A DNA stretch of 64,000 nt from Oenanthe sinensis (lineage: Eukaryota; Streptophyta; Magnoliopsida; Apiales; Apiaceae): positions 43,928,501-43,992,500 of the forward strand of contig CM053813.1 of assembly GCA_028671895.1 (NCBI GenBank). The letters run 5' to 3'. The notes under the pieces are model-generated. The model searched no databases and was not told the origin of the DNA. It saw nothing but the letters and a program-made list of their open reading frames with translations. Numbering within the stretch: position 1 is the stretch's first letter; every line of letters starts with the position of its first letter. The position numbers and the translations under genes were made by a program. Shown piece by piece: positions 12,632 to 24,571 of this stretch.

Positions 12632-13267
12632 CTTGAAAGAAACTTAGAATGTGTTTGTGTTTGTTAAATGTGGGGTAGATCACCATTTCAATATGGTATA
12701 AAGAAGATTAGATGTCAATTTATAACATTGTAATATCCGCTTCAAAGAAATATTCTAAGTATATTTTTAAGTAATAAGAGCGACTTGTTCTTTTTGAAAA
12801 CAATCTACTACTGGAGTCCAGTCATATTAGCACATATATATGCAATTTTATGTGGCGACATGTTGCATGGTTTGTACATCTTATACCTCAGTATAAACGA
12901 TGAAGTTTTGACGTGAAATGTGAAGTATGAAAACGCATTCGCACCATTTTATACTTGCACTCCATTTAAACCTTTTGTGGTGTAGCTGTGTGCTAAATTA
13001 TTTATAAAAGTTATAATTTTATTAATATGGTTCAATCATTGTATTTATAATAAAATAAATTTAATATATATTATATAATTATTGACCTTTTATTAATTTG
13101 TTAAATGAATAAATTATGCATTAATTCTTTCTCAATCTCCGTTCTTTCGATTCCCTCAATAAGAGTTAGATTCAAAAGGATTACATAAAAGTAGCATAAG
13201 TTCTTAATTAATGTTTGTTTTCTGATAAAAAAATATTGGAGTTCGATAAGATAATTACTAAAAATTA

Positions 13268-13456
13268 CTCCCTCCGTGCCTCCTAATTTTTTTATATTTA
13301 AATGTGAATGCCCTTTCTAATTTTTTACATTTCTGAAATTTTAATAATTAAAAAATTCAAATGCCCTCATTATTTCAGCCTGTCTTCCTAATTTATCATA
13401 TTTTATTTATTGGTCTCACACTTTTTCATATAAAAAATTGGATGGGAGGGAGAGAG
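13268..13456. repeat. Stowaway-like MITE
   Basis: TA precedes CTCCCTCCGTGCC at the left, and the right end reads TGGGAGGGAGAGAG followed by TA. It is about 190 bp, AT-rich and non-coding. The right end has an extra AGAG, so the exact boundary is uncertain by a few bases. Confidence 0.6.
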
Positions 13457-13634
13457 TAAGATTGAAAAATAACACATATTTTACAAGTTATAAAGTGTAT
13501 CTTTTAGAATACAAAACTTTACAAAATATAAATATTGATCCAAATATAATAAAATTTTTATTTAAGTGTTTTATTGAAATTAATTAAAAAAACGGAAACA
13601 ACACGGATTCTGGATTCAGAAAACAAGACAATGT

Positions 13635-13822
13635 GGCCGTTTGGGGTTCCTTAAACTTAAAATAAGTAGTTTATTTTATTTTTATTTTTTACATATTTTC
13701 ATATATTTTTTAAAGATAAATATTTGTTTTAGAATTTTAAAATCAAATATTATCTTTAAAATAAAAAACAAGTTACTTATTTTCAGAAAAAGTACATAAT
13801 TTAAAGGGAAACAAACGCGACC
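13635..13822. repeat. Dispersed MITE-like unit, copy 1
   Basis: The ends begin GGCCGTTTGGGG at the left and finish AACAAACGCGACC at the right, roughly inverted. The inside is AT-rich with no coding capacity. Its reverse complement matches 50961-51187 almost throughout, including a TAAAATTCTAAAACAAATAT core. A further unit with GGCCTGTTTGGCT ends follows at about 13918-14140. Ends of this kind are common in hAT-like miniature elements. I could not confirm a clean target duplication. Confidence 0.6.
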
Positions 13823-15493
13823 AATGCAACATGTCATATTGACTGTGACTAGTAGTGGGCTTGGGAAAGTTTTAATGAGACGTGGGTCTAAATCTTGTTT
13901 GTTTGTGTACACTTATGGCCTGTTTGGCTGGGCTTAAAAATAAGTCATTTTGGACTTATTTTCGGGTAAAAATTTCATATTTTGATAATTTTTTTTTATA
14001 CAAGTATTTAATGTATATTTGAGATTCTATAAGTTGCAAAAAAAAGTTAACTTATTTCAGAAAAAAGTTAGGAATCCTAACTTTGTCTTAAAATAAGTTG
14101 ACTTATTCTGGAAAAAAAGTTCCCCCAAACACCCCCTTATAAATACTCCTTTAAGATGGAGAGTTTTAGTAGTATTGTGCTCTAATAATGGCCGAAGTCA
14201 GATGCTGGAGTATAAATCGGAGAATTAGGGTAAATTAGAGGTTTGATCAAGTGAATTTTTAACATGTGTATTTGGTAGTCAGTTAATTAAAATAATTCAT
14301 TGAAGTGAAAAAATTAATTTAAAAAAAAACTACTTTTAAGAGTTTTTTGCACTAGAGATTTGTCTGTGCATAATTTAAATACAAAATACTAATTCAAACA
14401 GCTTATTATCAAACAATTTTTTTCAAAACAGCTAATCCAATCTATTAGTCATAACAACTATTCAAATCAGTTAGTCAAAACAACTAACTCAATTCGCTCT
14501 AGCTAACACTAAAGGTCAAATAATCGATTTTTAATAGTTACATAATATTATATTATAATTATTTATAAGTTATAAAAATCATTAAGATTCCTACTAACTA
14601 TAATTTCTCCTCTTATCAGATTATTTATGACTCAAATTCTATTAGATATCTGAGTAATATATATAAATTTATTAATTTATAAATTTGATATATTAAAAAA
14701 TCGTGTTCATAATATTTCAAATCACAAAATTTTACATATTTATATATTAATAATATAATTTTATATTTTGTGCGATGTGCATATTTTTTTAATATTTTCT
14801 TATTTATATTTAATCCAGTTGATGTAAAAATATATAATTTAAATAATTTAAAATTTTAATATATTAAGACTTTTTAAAATTATAAAAAATTTAATAATGT
14901 TAAAATAAATAATTTAGTTAGTAAGACAAAATATCCGTACATCCCACGAGTTAAAATCTAGTATAAATAATATACTATTCACAAGCAAAATTTTTATGGA
15001 GAACCGAGTACAAATGGAAGATAATTGAAAAACATATATCTCCACCATTCCAGCGTTATATTTATTATATTCTGCTCGCATAATCTAAACTTCTCCCCTA
15101 ACCAAACCCACTATTTACATATTATTGTACTTGTGTATTTTTATTCCATCAAAGAGAGGTCTAAGAATCAATGATTTGCACTCACTAATAAATCTGTGCA
15201 TGTCAATAATAAATAAATCTATACAGGTAAATACTCAATAATTAAAATCTTCAAAAGTCCAAACACTGAAAAATAATAAGGATGAGGCAACATATACATG
15301 TGTCATATGTACAGCCTCATAAATAAAAACTCCACAGAGTTACTTACCATATCACTTAACTTTGCCAAACACCTTGTGTAGTTGTGTGTCTATTAGTCTA
15401 TACATACATATATAATCTGAGTTATATCATACCACAACACTCTCCCTCCAAACAACACTTGCCACTTTTTATCCTTTTACTTTGGTTGCTGCC

Positions 15494-18400
15494 ATGGCTG
15501 TTGCAGCAGAGCTCTCCCCTACAAGTATTGCCAACTCACAGCTTTCTTTCTTCAAGTCATCAATTCAACACTCTTTCTACAAACAGCTCAGTTATAAAAC
15601 TTTTGCTCACACTCAAAACCCAAGAATCTCTTGCTCTGTTACATCAAAGTAAGATTGTTTTTCACTTTGTTTAGGATTTGGGTGTGTGTTGTTGCTTATA
15701 GTTGATTGTTGATGATTTGACAGGCAAGTTGAAGCATCAGTTGCTGTGAAAAGTGATGAAAAGAGAAAACCTGAATGCTTTGGTGTCTTTTGCCTTACTT
15801 ATGATCTAAAAGCTGTAAGTATTTTCCTTTTCCTGTATGTTTGTGGTTAGAAATCATTAACTTGGTTGTTTTAGACTTTTAGTTCTTCTTTTGCACCTCA
15901 AGTACTGGCTGGCTGGTTGTCTGCAGTTCATTGCTAAGTAGGATGACAATGTATGACACGATTTATTAAAATCCGACAATCAAATGGGTCCAACTTGCTT
16001 AACCCAAATATGACCAGAAATATTTATTAAAATTTTCATTTCTTTATGCTTATATTTCATTTTTACATACTTAAGTAACTTTTAGAATCTTAAGGTGTTA
16101 AGAAACGAGCTTATGAGGATCCATTTTGGATTGAAGAGTGGATCACTAGGTGGTTTCGTCCCTTTTTGAGCCTAGTCCAATCCAAATTTTTAATTACAAG
16201 GAGATCTCATCCCTTTTTGGGCCACCATACTACAATATTAATATTTCAATAAATGAGAATACCGGGGTAGGAGGGACTCAAACTTGGGACCTCCTACAAC
16301 TAGAGCTCTGATACCATGTTAGGTTATGTTCTCCTAAAACCTTATGGTTGTGTTCACTTGGGAGGAATAAAATGAATTTTGGATGAAATGAATTTTGACG
16401 GGAATGACGAATTCAATTAGAGTCGGAATGAAAATTCAGGTTATTTGGTTGAGCAAATGAATGGAACGAATCATTTCCGGTCCCATTCCATTTCGTTAGA
16501 ACGGTTAAATTTCATTCCATCATAAATGTGGGATAAACTCATTCCTTTCAAACACTTCACACCATATCCTTTTTTTTGAACTTTTTTTTTGACAAAACCA
16601 TCTCTCTAAATTTCAAAATCAAAATTAAGCGTCTCTCTCTCTCTCCCTCTCCCTCTCTTTCTCTTTCATTCCATTCCAATTGAATTTTAACTAAACAAAC
16701 AAATGAATGGATTGCTTATTCCATTCATTTCTCATTCCATTCTCACATGTATGATGCATCCCATTTCTGCGAAGTGAACACAACATGGAATTGACACACT
16801 TACGAATAGAGGTGGCCAAACGAGCGGGTCGTGGCGAGCCGTGCCGGTTTGGCCACCTCCTGACTCGGGCTCGGGCACGGCACACGCTATGGCGAGCCAT
16901 GCCGAGTCGGTAAAAGAGTAAATCGTGTACAGCTCGGCGGGTTGAATTTTTTTTTTCCTTCCAATTCATTTTAGCCGAATTAATTGGTTAATTTTATATA
17001 TTTTTTTAAAAGAAATAAATTATACTAATATTTTTGAAATAAAATAGGGCGGTACCTCTATAAATTTTATTAATTAAAAAATATTTTACAAATAATTTAA
17101 GAGGACTCCTCTCTAAAAAAAACGGAAAAACCCGCTTGTACATAAGAAATAAATTAAAAATAAATAAAATTTAAATTTACAAAATAAAAATATTTTATCC
17201 ACTATTTAATTTATACAAAATTATTATAAATATTGTATTTGATATCTAGTCTAAATTTATTATATATTAAATATGATTTGACAATTTTATAAATTATAAA
17301 TTTGTGGTATCAAAGTTGCACAGTGTAGAAAGTGACAAATATTGCAGGTGTAGCCTGCATGCCGTGCCGGGCGAGTTGGCCGAGTATTACTAATAGGCTA
17401 ACAGCACATGCTATATACATAACATAACAATATAATTATAAATATTATAATTTTTTAGTTAACAAAATACGAATATAGAAATAAAATGTGTTACAAAATA
17501 AATAATAAGTATATAATAAAATATCAAAAAAATCAAAGAAATATTATTATAATAATAACAATAGCATAAAGAGATATTTATACATATATGTATATAATTA
17601 ATAATACATAATAATAATAATATTAATATTATTTATAAAATAAAGCAAAAAGAAAAATATAAATTAAGTATACAAATATATTATATTAAAAATATCTTAA
17701 AAATAAGAACAAAAGTATATTCTTAAAAAGTATTTAATAAAATAGTACTGAAAATAAGTATGGATATATAATATGGGAAAAAAACAAACAATATTTTTTT
17801 TAAACGGTGAAAACATTTTTTAAAAGAGAAAGTGGAATAAAAATGATGTGAAAATGTTAGAAAGAAAAAAGTATTTGTTAGACCAAGAGAGTCATGCGAG
17901 CTGCCGAGTAGTGCCGGGCCGGTCCGGGCGAGTTCACAGCGAGTTCGCGAGCTGGGGCGAGCCGAGTCCGGTTCCTGGCATGGTAACTCGTATACGGCAC
18001 GTTTCTTAAGCCGGTTCGTGCCGGTTCATGACCCGGCCCGGTTCGAGGCGCCTGACATGAACTAAACTGGCGAGTCGGGGCGAGTCGGGGCGAGCCGACC
18101 CGCCCGTTTGGCCACCTCTACTTACGAACACGATCCTGGACCCTGAGAAATTGCCACCCCTAGTGTTAAGCATGTATGTTGTTTGTTCTGATGTTTAGTT
18201 GCCTTATTCTGGGATTTACATCTTTTAACAATATTCTATGTAGAAATATGTTTACATTTATCGGAAAATGAAACTCATATGTGAAACAATGGCCGGTGTA
18301 GGAATTTGTTTGTGTTTTGAAGCTGGGAATTTAGCTTATGTTGGCAATTTTATTTTCTAATTTCTAGTAACGTGAGTTGGCAGGAAAAAAATTCTAACGA

Positions 18401-21400
18401 CTATCGATATATTTCTGGTTAGACCTATTTGAGATTTTAAATATCGTTTTAATATTATTTGATACCATATTTTAATACTGTTGTACAAATAAAATGATAT
18501 ACATTATGTAAAAATATATGCTAAATATTATAAACTTTTAGAATCATTTATGAAATTTTAAAATTTATTATTTTACACATTAACTTAACATAGCCAAATG
18601 CAAAATAAAATAATTTTTTTTTTGAAAGTTTAGTATAGTACCCTCCGCACATAATGCATCCACCACTGTGTGGAACAAACCAGTGTACTAATTGAAATTT
18701 GGTTGCAGTTTTGATAGGGAAAATGTGGTTCTATCTTATAATTGTGTTACCTCTGTTTTTGCTTTTGAAGTCTTAGCATAACAAGCTGCCAGAGCAGTCT
18801 TGTAATTTCAAGTGACAACTGTGCTAGCCTTGCTAGGATATGTCAAGTACTAACAACTTAAGATAGTGTTATATTAGTGTGCTATAGAAGAGTGTATATT
18901 ATCATATTTGTAATTGTAATATATTGATTATAATACTCTCCTCTTTACCATGAAAGATTATATATAATGACAATTTCAATGTAAATTAGTTATGCAAGTG
19001 TCTCAGCCTCCAGAGGAGCATATCTTGGCTTCACATAATGTCAGTGTGATTGTAATTAATATGTTATATATTTTTTAAAAGAACAGAAATCATACTAAAA
19101 GCTGAAGGAGGATGTTGCTCCTTGTGTATGAAAAATGCCGTTGTTCCAGATGTTTTGCAAACTTTTTTGACTTACTATTAGCTAAGTGGAGATCTTTTCA
19201 GTACTCGGGCACTTTAGGTCAGCTGCAGAAACCTACTTATCCCTCGAGGAGTTAGGTGGTTCAAACTTCTGGGCTTCCGGGGCTAGGACTAGAGTTCAAT
19301 AGACAGATAAAGCTTCAAGCTTATCAAATAATTAGAATTTTTTTAACCAATATCCAGATGTGCCCTCAGTGCCCATTATCCAAAGTCCAAACATTCTATG
19401 TCTGTATCTCTCCACTTTCAATATTACAAAACATTTCCTCTAAAGAGACAGTAAACCGCTCAAATAGCTGGCGAAAGTATGCATATGCAAGGACCTTAAA
19501 TAAGATATAATCCCCTGCTCGGATGTTTCTTGACTTGTTCGGTTTTAATTTCATCCATGTGTTAATTTGTCAGTGATCTGTATCCCTAATATATAAGACA
19601 GTTGATGTCACTCTAGTTTGTTGAATTGGTAGCAGGTAAGAGCTTCAAAAGGGGAAAAATAGTACAAGAAATTTTTTAAAAATTATATCATCAGTATTCT
19701 TATTTGATTTACACTTCATAGCCATATGCTTTTGCATTTAATTAAATGAAATATTATAAATGCTAATCTGTTATGAACAGTAATGGTTTTATTCCCTTTA
19801 CAGGAAGAAGAGACCAAATCATGGAAGAAAATGATCAACATTGCTGTATCAGGTGCTGCAGGAATGATATCTAATCATTTGCTTTTCAAAGTAAGACATT
19901 CTAAAATTCTGAACTATTGTTGAACATGAACTTGTTTATTTCTCAAATTGGCCATTTATTACAGCCATCTGAACCAAGGTTAAAATATAAAGTAAAGAAA
20001 AAACTACCAATTTCAGACATGGTAAAGTGTATGAACTGAAAACAGATATGGCTTCTACAATCTTGCCAAGTTGATGCGCAGGGAAAGCTTTGAAGTTGTG
20101 TCATACTGTCTTAACACACGTCACCACATAACTTATATTGATAGTTTCACTTCATTCACTCTTGTCCTATTATTATTTTCTTGTGTCAAATTCGTAGGTT
20201 CATTGTACATTTTAGTTTCAAACTTTCAATATGTCCTTCTACAACCAATCTTCCACGCGGAAGTGTTATCTATTACTTTTCTCAAAACATAGGTTTTTTT
20301 AAGAGAACTTCTAAAAGCTAGTGTTGTTCCTCTTTCATTTCATTGTAAGAATAATAAATATTATTCTTGAGTTTGGATAAGGCTTTTGTTTTCCTCATCT
20401 TGATTGGAATTTTTTTAGTTGTGATATTATCTCATATTTTACAGCAAATGTGCTAAAAAAATTATTAAAAAAAAAACTAAAATCTAATTAACCGTGGACC
20501 CCTTTCCTCGTCTGAAGGAAAATAAGCATTGCATTCATTTGTTTGTTTAGGTAAAATTCAATTGGAATGAAATGAAAATAATATATAATTTTGAATTTTC
20601 TAACATTTTAATTTTATAAAATTTAATTTTTGAATATGATTAATCTCTCGTAAAATTCCAAAATGGAGTTAAAGATTATTTTTATCAAAGTTTCTGAATT
20701 TGGAGAATTTCGGATTGGAGAGATGTGTAATATACATTTTTGTGTGTTAGAGAGAAGGGGGAGGAAGAGATGTTGAATATACATTTATGTGTATGTTAGA
20801 GAAAGAGAGAGGGAGATATGTGTAATATACATTTATGTGTGTGTTAGAGAGATAGAGAGGGAGTGGGAAAGATATGCTTTTGATATTGAAATTTAGAAAG
20901 ATTTTATCAAAAAAAATAAATCAGAGAAGGATATGGTGTGAAGTGTTTGAAAGGAATGAGCTTATCCCACATGTTTCTAATGGAATGAAATTCAACCGTT
21001 GTGATTCATTCTATTCCTTTGTCCCAACCAAACAACCTGAATTTCCATTCCCGCTGAAATCGTCATTCCATTCCTGCCAAGTTAACACAACCTTAGTGTT
21101 GTGGGGTTTATGCTGGACAGTCTACTTGTAATTCACTTACAGTTTAGCGCAATGGGGATTAGGCCGGCGACACACTTTTATTTGACCATTCACTCATCGA
21201 GTCATCTCCATGGTCATGGTCACTGCAGTATAACATGAAATTTACAACTGTCTAAACTCGTTTAATTTGTTATATGAACAATTTTTAACACTTTTTTTTT
21301 ATCATGTCAGCTCGCATCTGGTGAGGTTTTTGGTCCAGATCAACCCATTGCACTGAAACTTCTGGGATCGACAAGGTCATTTGAAGCTCTTGAAGGTATG

Positions 21401-24400
21401 TCGCTAGAGTATTATTTTATCACCACTGCACAGCACTGAAAAATAAAGTTAGAGGGTTGTGCGCCACGCCATCCCAAGATCCAGAATATGGTAAAAAATA
21501 ATATAATAACATATGAGTAGATTTGTAATATTTAATTCCCCCCGCCCCCAATGTCTATCTATATGTATAATTTATAAATCTTTTGATAAATATGATGGTT
21601 TCTCTTAAAAAAATAATTATAAATTCAAATATAGAAAGTAGAATATATTTGTAGATTTTTACTTCACAATTTTTAAAAACACAATAAATATATATTATTA
21701 AAATTAATAAATCTCAGCTCCATCCCTGACGTCATTTACACACTATAAATGATCATCCAACCAATAATTGCAGTATTTCTTTTAGATGAATTACAACTGC
21801 TTGTTAAGAATATTTATTGGAGTTAATAGCTTGTATGAGCATAACAACTAATTGATAAAAAAGAACAAGTTTATTGTACTCTGAATGTCGGATAAAATTA
21901 TAAGTCATCTAATAAATTTTCATGTCAAGGCTTGCCATCTTGTACTGTTGTATAGAACTAGATGCCCACTGTTTATCTTCTGAATTTTCCAACATTAATC
22001 AACAATGAGAAGAAAAAGAAGGAAAAGGACTGGCATTATGCATGGTGGCTATTTCCACCAAAATGATGTTTACTATACAATGTTTTGCCTAAATATAGCA
22101 GATATACTATTTATTTGAATGTACAACTGTCTTATCTAGTTGTTGAAACTTGATACTCCAGATCAATTTTTGCTCGCTATAATGCTAAAGTGATGCAGGT
22201 GTTGCCATGGAACTGGAGGATTCCTTATTTCCGTTGCTTAGAGAGGTGAGCATCGGCATAGATCCTTATGAAGTGTTCCAAGATGCCGAATGGGCACTTT
22301 TAATTGGAGCAAAGCCAAGAGGACCTGGAATGGAGAGGGCTGGCTTGTTAGACATTAATGGTCAGATTTTTGCAGAGCAGGTACTTGTAATATGTTTCAC
22401 TTGGAAATTCAAATAATATTTTATCATGGTTTTTCATACAGTAGTTGCTCTCATTGACAGGGAAAAGCTCTAAATGCTGTTGCTTCGCGTAATGTCAAAG
22501 TGATAGTTGTGGGCAACCCCTGTAACACCAAGTAAACATTACCAGCTCTTTTGCTTAATCCCCTGTGGCCTGTATGATTTAGCCATGTAAATACAACTGC
22601 TTGCATTCTTTATCGTCATTGCAGTGCATTGATCTGCTTGAAAAATGCTCCAAATATTCCTGCAAAGAATTTTCATGCTTTGACTAGATTAGATGAAAAT
22701 AGAGCAAAATGTCAGGTATGGTTGACCATGGATTCACTTATCTAGTTATATGACAGTAGGTACTAGTTGTAAGTATCAAACGTGTCTTCTGATATGTATA
22801 TGCTCATCTTATGCTTCTGCAGCTAGCTCTTAAAGCAGGGGTCTTCTATGATAAAGTTTCTAATGTGACCATCTGGGGAAATCACTCTACTACGCAGGTA
22901 TGCAAGTGGAAATTTTGTGAATGTATGAACACTGGTAAAAAAAAATCAGTGGTTCTCCTGAACACTATACTTTATTAAACTTTTTTCAGGTTCCAGATTT
23001 CTTGAATGCTAAAATAGGTGGCTTACCAGTCAAAGAGGTCATTAAGGATACCAAGTGGTTAGAAGAAGACTTCACTCAAATGGTCCAGACGGTATGGCTT
23101 ATCAAGATTGTTTTTCTTTATGGGTCTGCTATTTCTTGGTATTAGTTACTAATCTGAGAACTGATTTATAGAGAGGCGGTGTTCTGATAAAAAAATGGGG
23201 ACGATCTTCTGCTGCGTCAACTGCTGTATCAATTGTTGATGGCATAAGGTCACTTGTAACTCCAACCCCTAAGGGTGATTGGTTTTCGACTGGAGTAAGT
23301 TCATACTTCTTTTTAACATTTTTCTTGTAATATAAGCTTCAAGTTACAGATCGGTTCTTTTGCAGTCTGCAAGTTAAAAACAACTTTTTTGTAGCTGGCT
23401 ATGATATGTAGTCATGTTGAATAGATTTATTTTTCTAATATTATACAAAGATAGAAAGTGCATTAAGAGGAGAGAAAATGACATGGTTTAAATTTTCTCA
23501 GAAAGTAAACATGTTATGCTGATATGTATGTAAATTGTAAAGTTAACAGATTAGTAGTAATTAGCAAAAGAAAAAAATGGTCAACAGATTAGCTGAAACT
23601 GTCTTGCGATAATTAAAATTTAAATGATGGTATCTTTTATGTGGTTGCAATCACGCTCTGTCACTAGTTTAGCTATATGTTAATCTTCAGTCGCTGATCT
23701 GAAATTTACAATGCATATAGGTGTATACTAACGGCAATCCATATGGTATAGCCGACGATATAGTTTTCAGCATGCCATGCAGATCCAAGGTACAATGGTC
23801 CTCAGTTACACGACTTTTGCTACTTTTAACATGGAAACTTTGTTTCTCATTTTAGAGGAGGATTTAATTTCAGGGTGATGGTGACTATGAACTAGTGAAA
23901 GATATAATATTTGATGACTACCTTTTCCAGAGAATAAAGAAGGTAAAAACTTCCTCTTGACTGTTGAAGTTGAACAATAATTTCTTTACGCCCTTTTACA
24001 TTCTGAGTAGAGTTCTTACTACTACTAAATAAGGGAATTCTTGTCTGGATGTATGAATAACTAATTTCCTTAACAGGATTTTGAAAAGACATTACAAGGT
24101 TAAATTTTGATATGATGCCAAAATACTCAAAAAATTAGGGTAATATTACTCTTGCTAAGTGGGAAACTCTATAAATATATACATATAATTATTAAGCAGC
24201 TATAACTACGTAAGAAGTCAAACTGACTTTTATTTAGGAACAGAAAAATTAAGATACAAGTACTCTTTCATGTCTATCTCAGTTTTTATATTTTTAAATT
24301 GTATTGAATTTGAATGGATTATTGATGCTACAGAGTGAAGCGGAGTTGCTTGCAGAGAAGAAATGTGTGGCTCATCTTACAGGAGAGGTTATAATTATCT

Positions 24401-24571
24401 TATTGTTGAGACGCGCATGCACGCACGCACACACCGACACCAATACCACAAAATACAGTATGCTAATCCATCTTGATGTATTTTGTTATTGAAGAAATTT
24501 CTTCTTCATCTTCGCAGGGTATTGCAGTCTGCGATCTACCCGGGGACACGATGCTTCCTGGAGAAATGTAG
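15494..24571 (+). CDS. NADP-dependent malate dehydrogenase, chloroplast, thioredoxin-regulated
   Basis: Fourteen exons join in phase: 15494-15648, 15724-15814, 19804-19890, 21311-21395, 22199-22380, 22461-22531, 22625-22715, 22823-22897, 22990-23091, 23172-23294, 23721-23789, 23874-23942, 24334-24387 and 24518-24571. The enzyme reduces oxaloacetate to malate with NADPH in the stroma and exports reducing power through the malate valve. A Ser/Thr-rich transit peptide fills exon 1. Exon 2 has the N-terminal redox pair CFGVFC, and exons 13-14 carry the C-terminal pair in KKCVAHLTGEGIAVC. These cysteine extensions mark the light/thioredoxin-regulated NADP form and are absent from NAD enzymes. The nucleotide fold (AVSGAAGMIS), substrate loop (GAKPRGPGMER), NPCNTN and catalytic histidine in WGNHSTTQVPDF are intact. 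The protein ends GDTMLPGEM, keeping an acidic penultimate residue, the position reported to mediate autoinhibition in the sorghum enzyme. Intron 2 is about 4 kb and full of repeats. A decayed copy lies downstream. Confidence 0.95.
16095..16340 (-). repeat. SINE-like sequence in MDH intron 2
   Basis: Read on the minus strand from about 16325, the sequence has a tRNA-like promoter arrangement: TGGTATCAGAGC (box A-like), then GGAGGTCCCAAG and TTTGAGTCCC (box B-like). This resembles tRNA-derived plant SINEs such as the Au type. The TGGTATCAGAGC block could instead be a retrotransposon primer-binding site. Most of this sequence is missing from the MDH pseudogene. The boundaries are approximate. 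Confidence 0.45.
16345..16785. repeat. MITE-like element, family shared with intron 3
   Basis: The left end GGTTGTGTTCACTTGGGAGG and the right end GCGAAGTGAACACAAC form inverted ends. The inside is rich in GGAATGAAAT-type blocks. The same end-and-core pattern recurs, inverted, at about 20520-21095 in intron 3. A short CT microsatellite lies at about 16630-16670. I could not settle the target duplication. Confidence 0.55.
16799..18128. mobile_element. Non-autonomous hAT-type DNA transposon in MDH intron 2
   Basis: The element spans 16807-18120 (1314 bp). It starts TAGAGGTGGCCAAACG and ends with the matching inverted sequence CGTTTGGCCACCTCTA. An identical 8-bp direct repeat CTTACGAA lies on each side (16799-16806 and 18121-18128), the size typical of hAT insertions. 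GC-rich subterminal segments with many GGCGAG and GCCGAG motifs flank an AT-rich interior with no transposase frame, so it depends on another element. The MDH pseudogene has the unoccupied site at about 26608-26625, which confirms the boundaries. Confidence 0.92.
20520..21095. repeat. MITE-like element with internal minisatellite in MDH intron 3
   Basis: The right end reads CCTGCCAAGTTAACACAACC and is the inverted counterpart of the left end of the element at 16345. Both share GAATGAAAT and AATTCAGG blocks. Between about 20721 and 20865 a unit of about 47 bp containing AATATACATTTATGTGT and GTTAGAGAGA is repeated three times with slight differences. It is non-coding, and the left boundary is approximate. 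Confidence 0.55.

Larger units (their letters stand above)
12632..15493. other. Divergent intergenic region with MITEs
   Basis: This is about 2.9 kb between the start codons of the 4CL-like gene (-) and NADP-MDH (+), so it must hold both promoters. It carries a Stowaway-like element (13268), a palindromic repeat unit shared in inverted orientation with 50961 (13635), and another palindrome-ended unit at about 13918-14140. From 14150 to 15390 it is plain AT-rich DNA. No coding region is supported. Confidence 0.6.

Noticed and set aside
16310..16330. Retrotransposon primer-binding site (reverse TGGTATCAGAGC)
   Set aside because: No LTR ends or coding remnants are nearby, and a box B-like block follows at SINE-like spacing, so a SINE-like origin is preferred.
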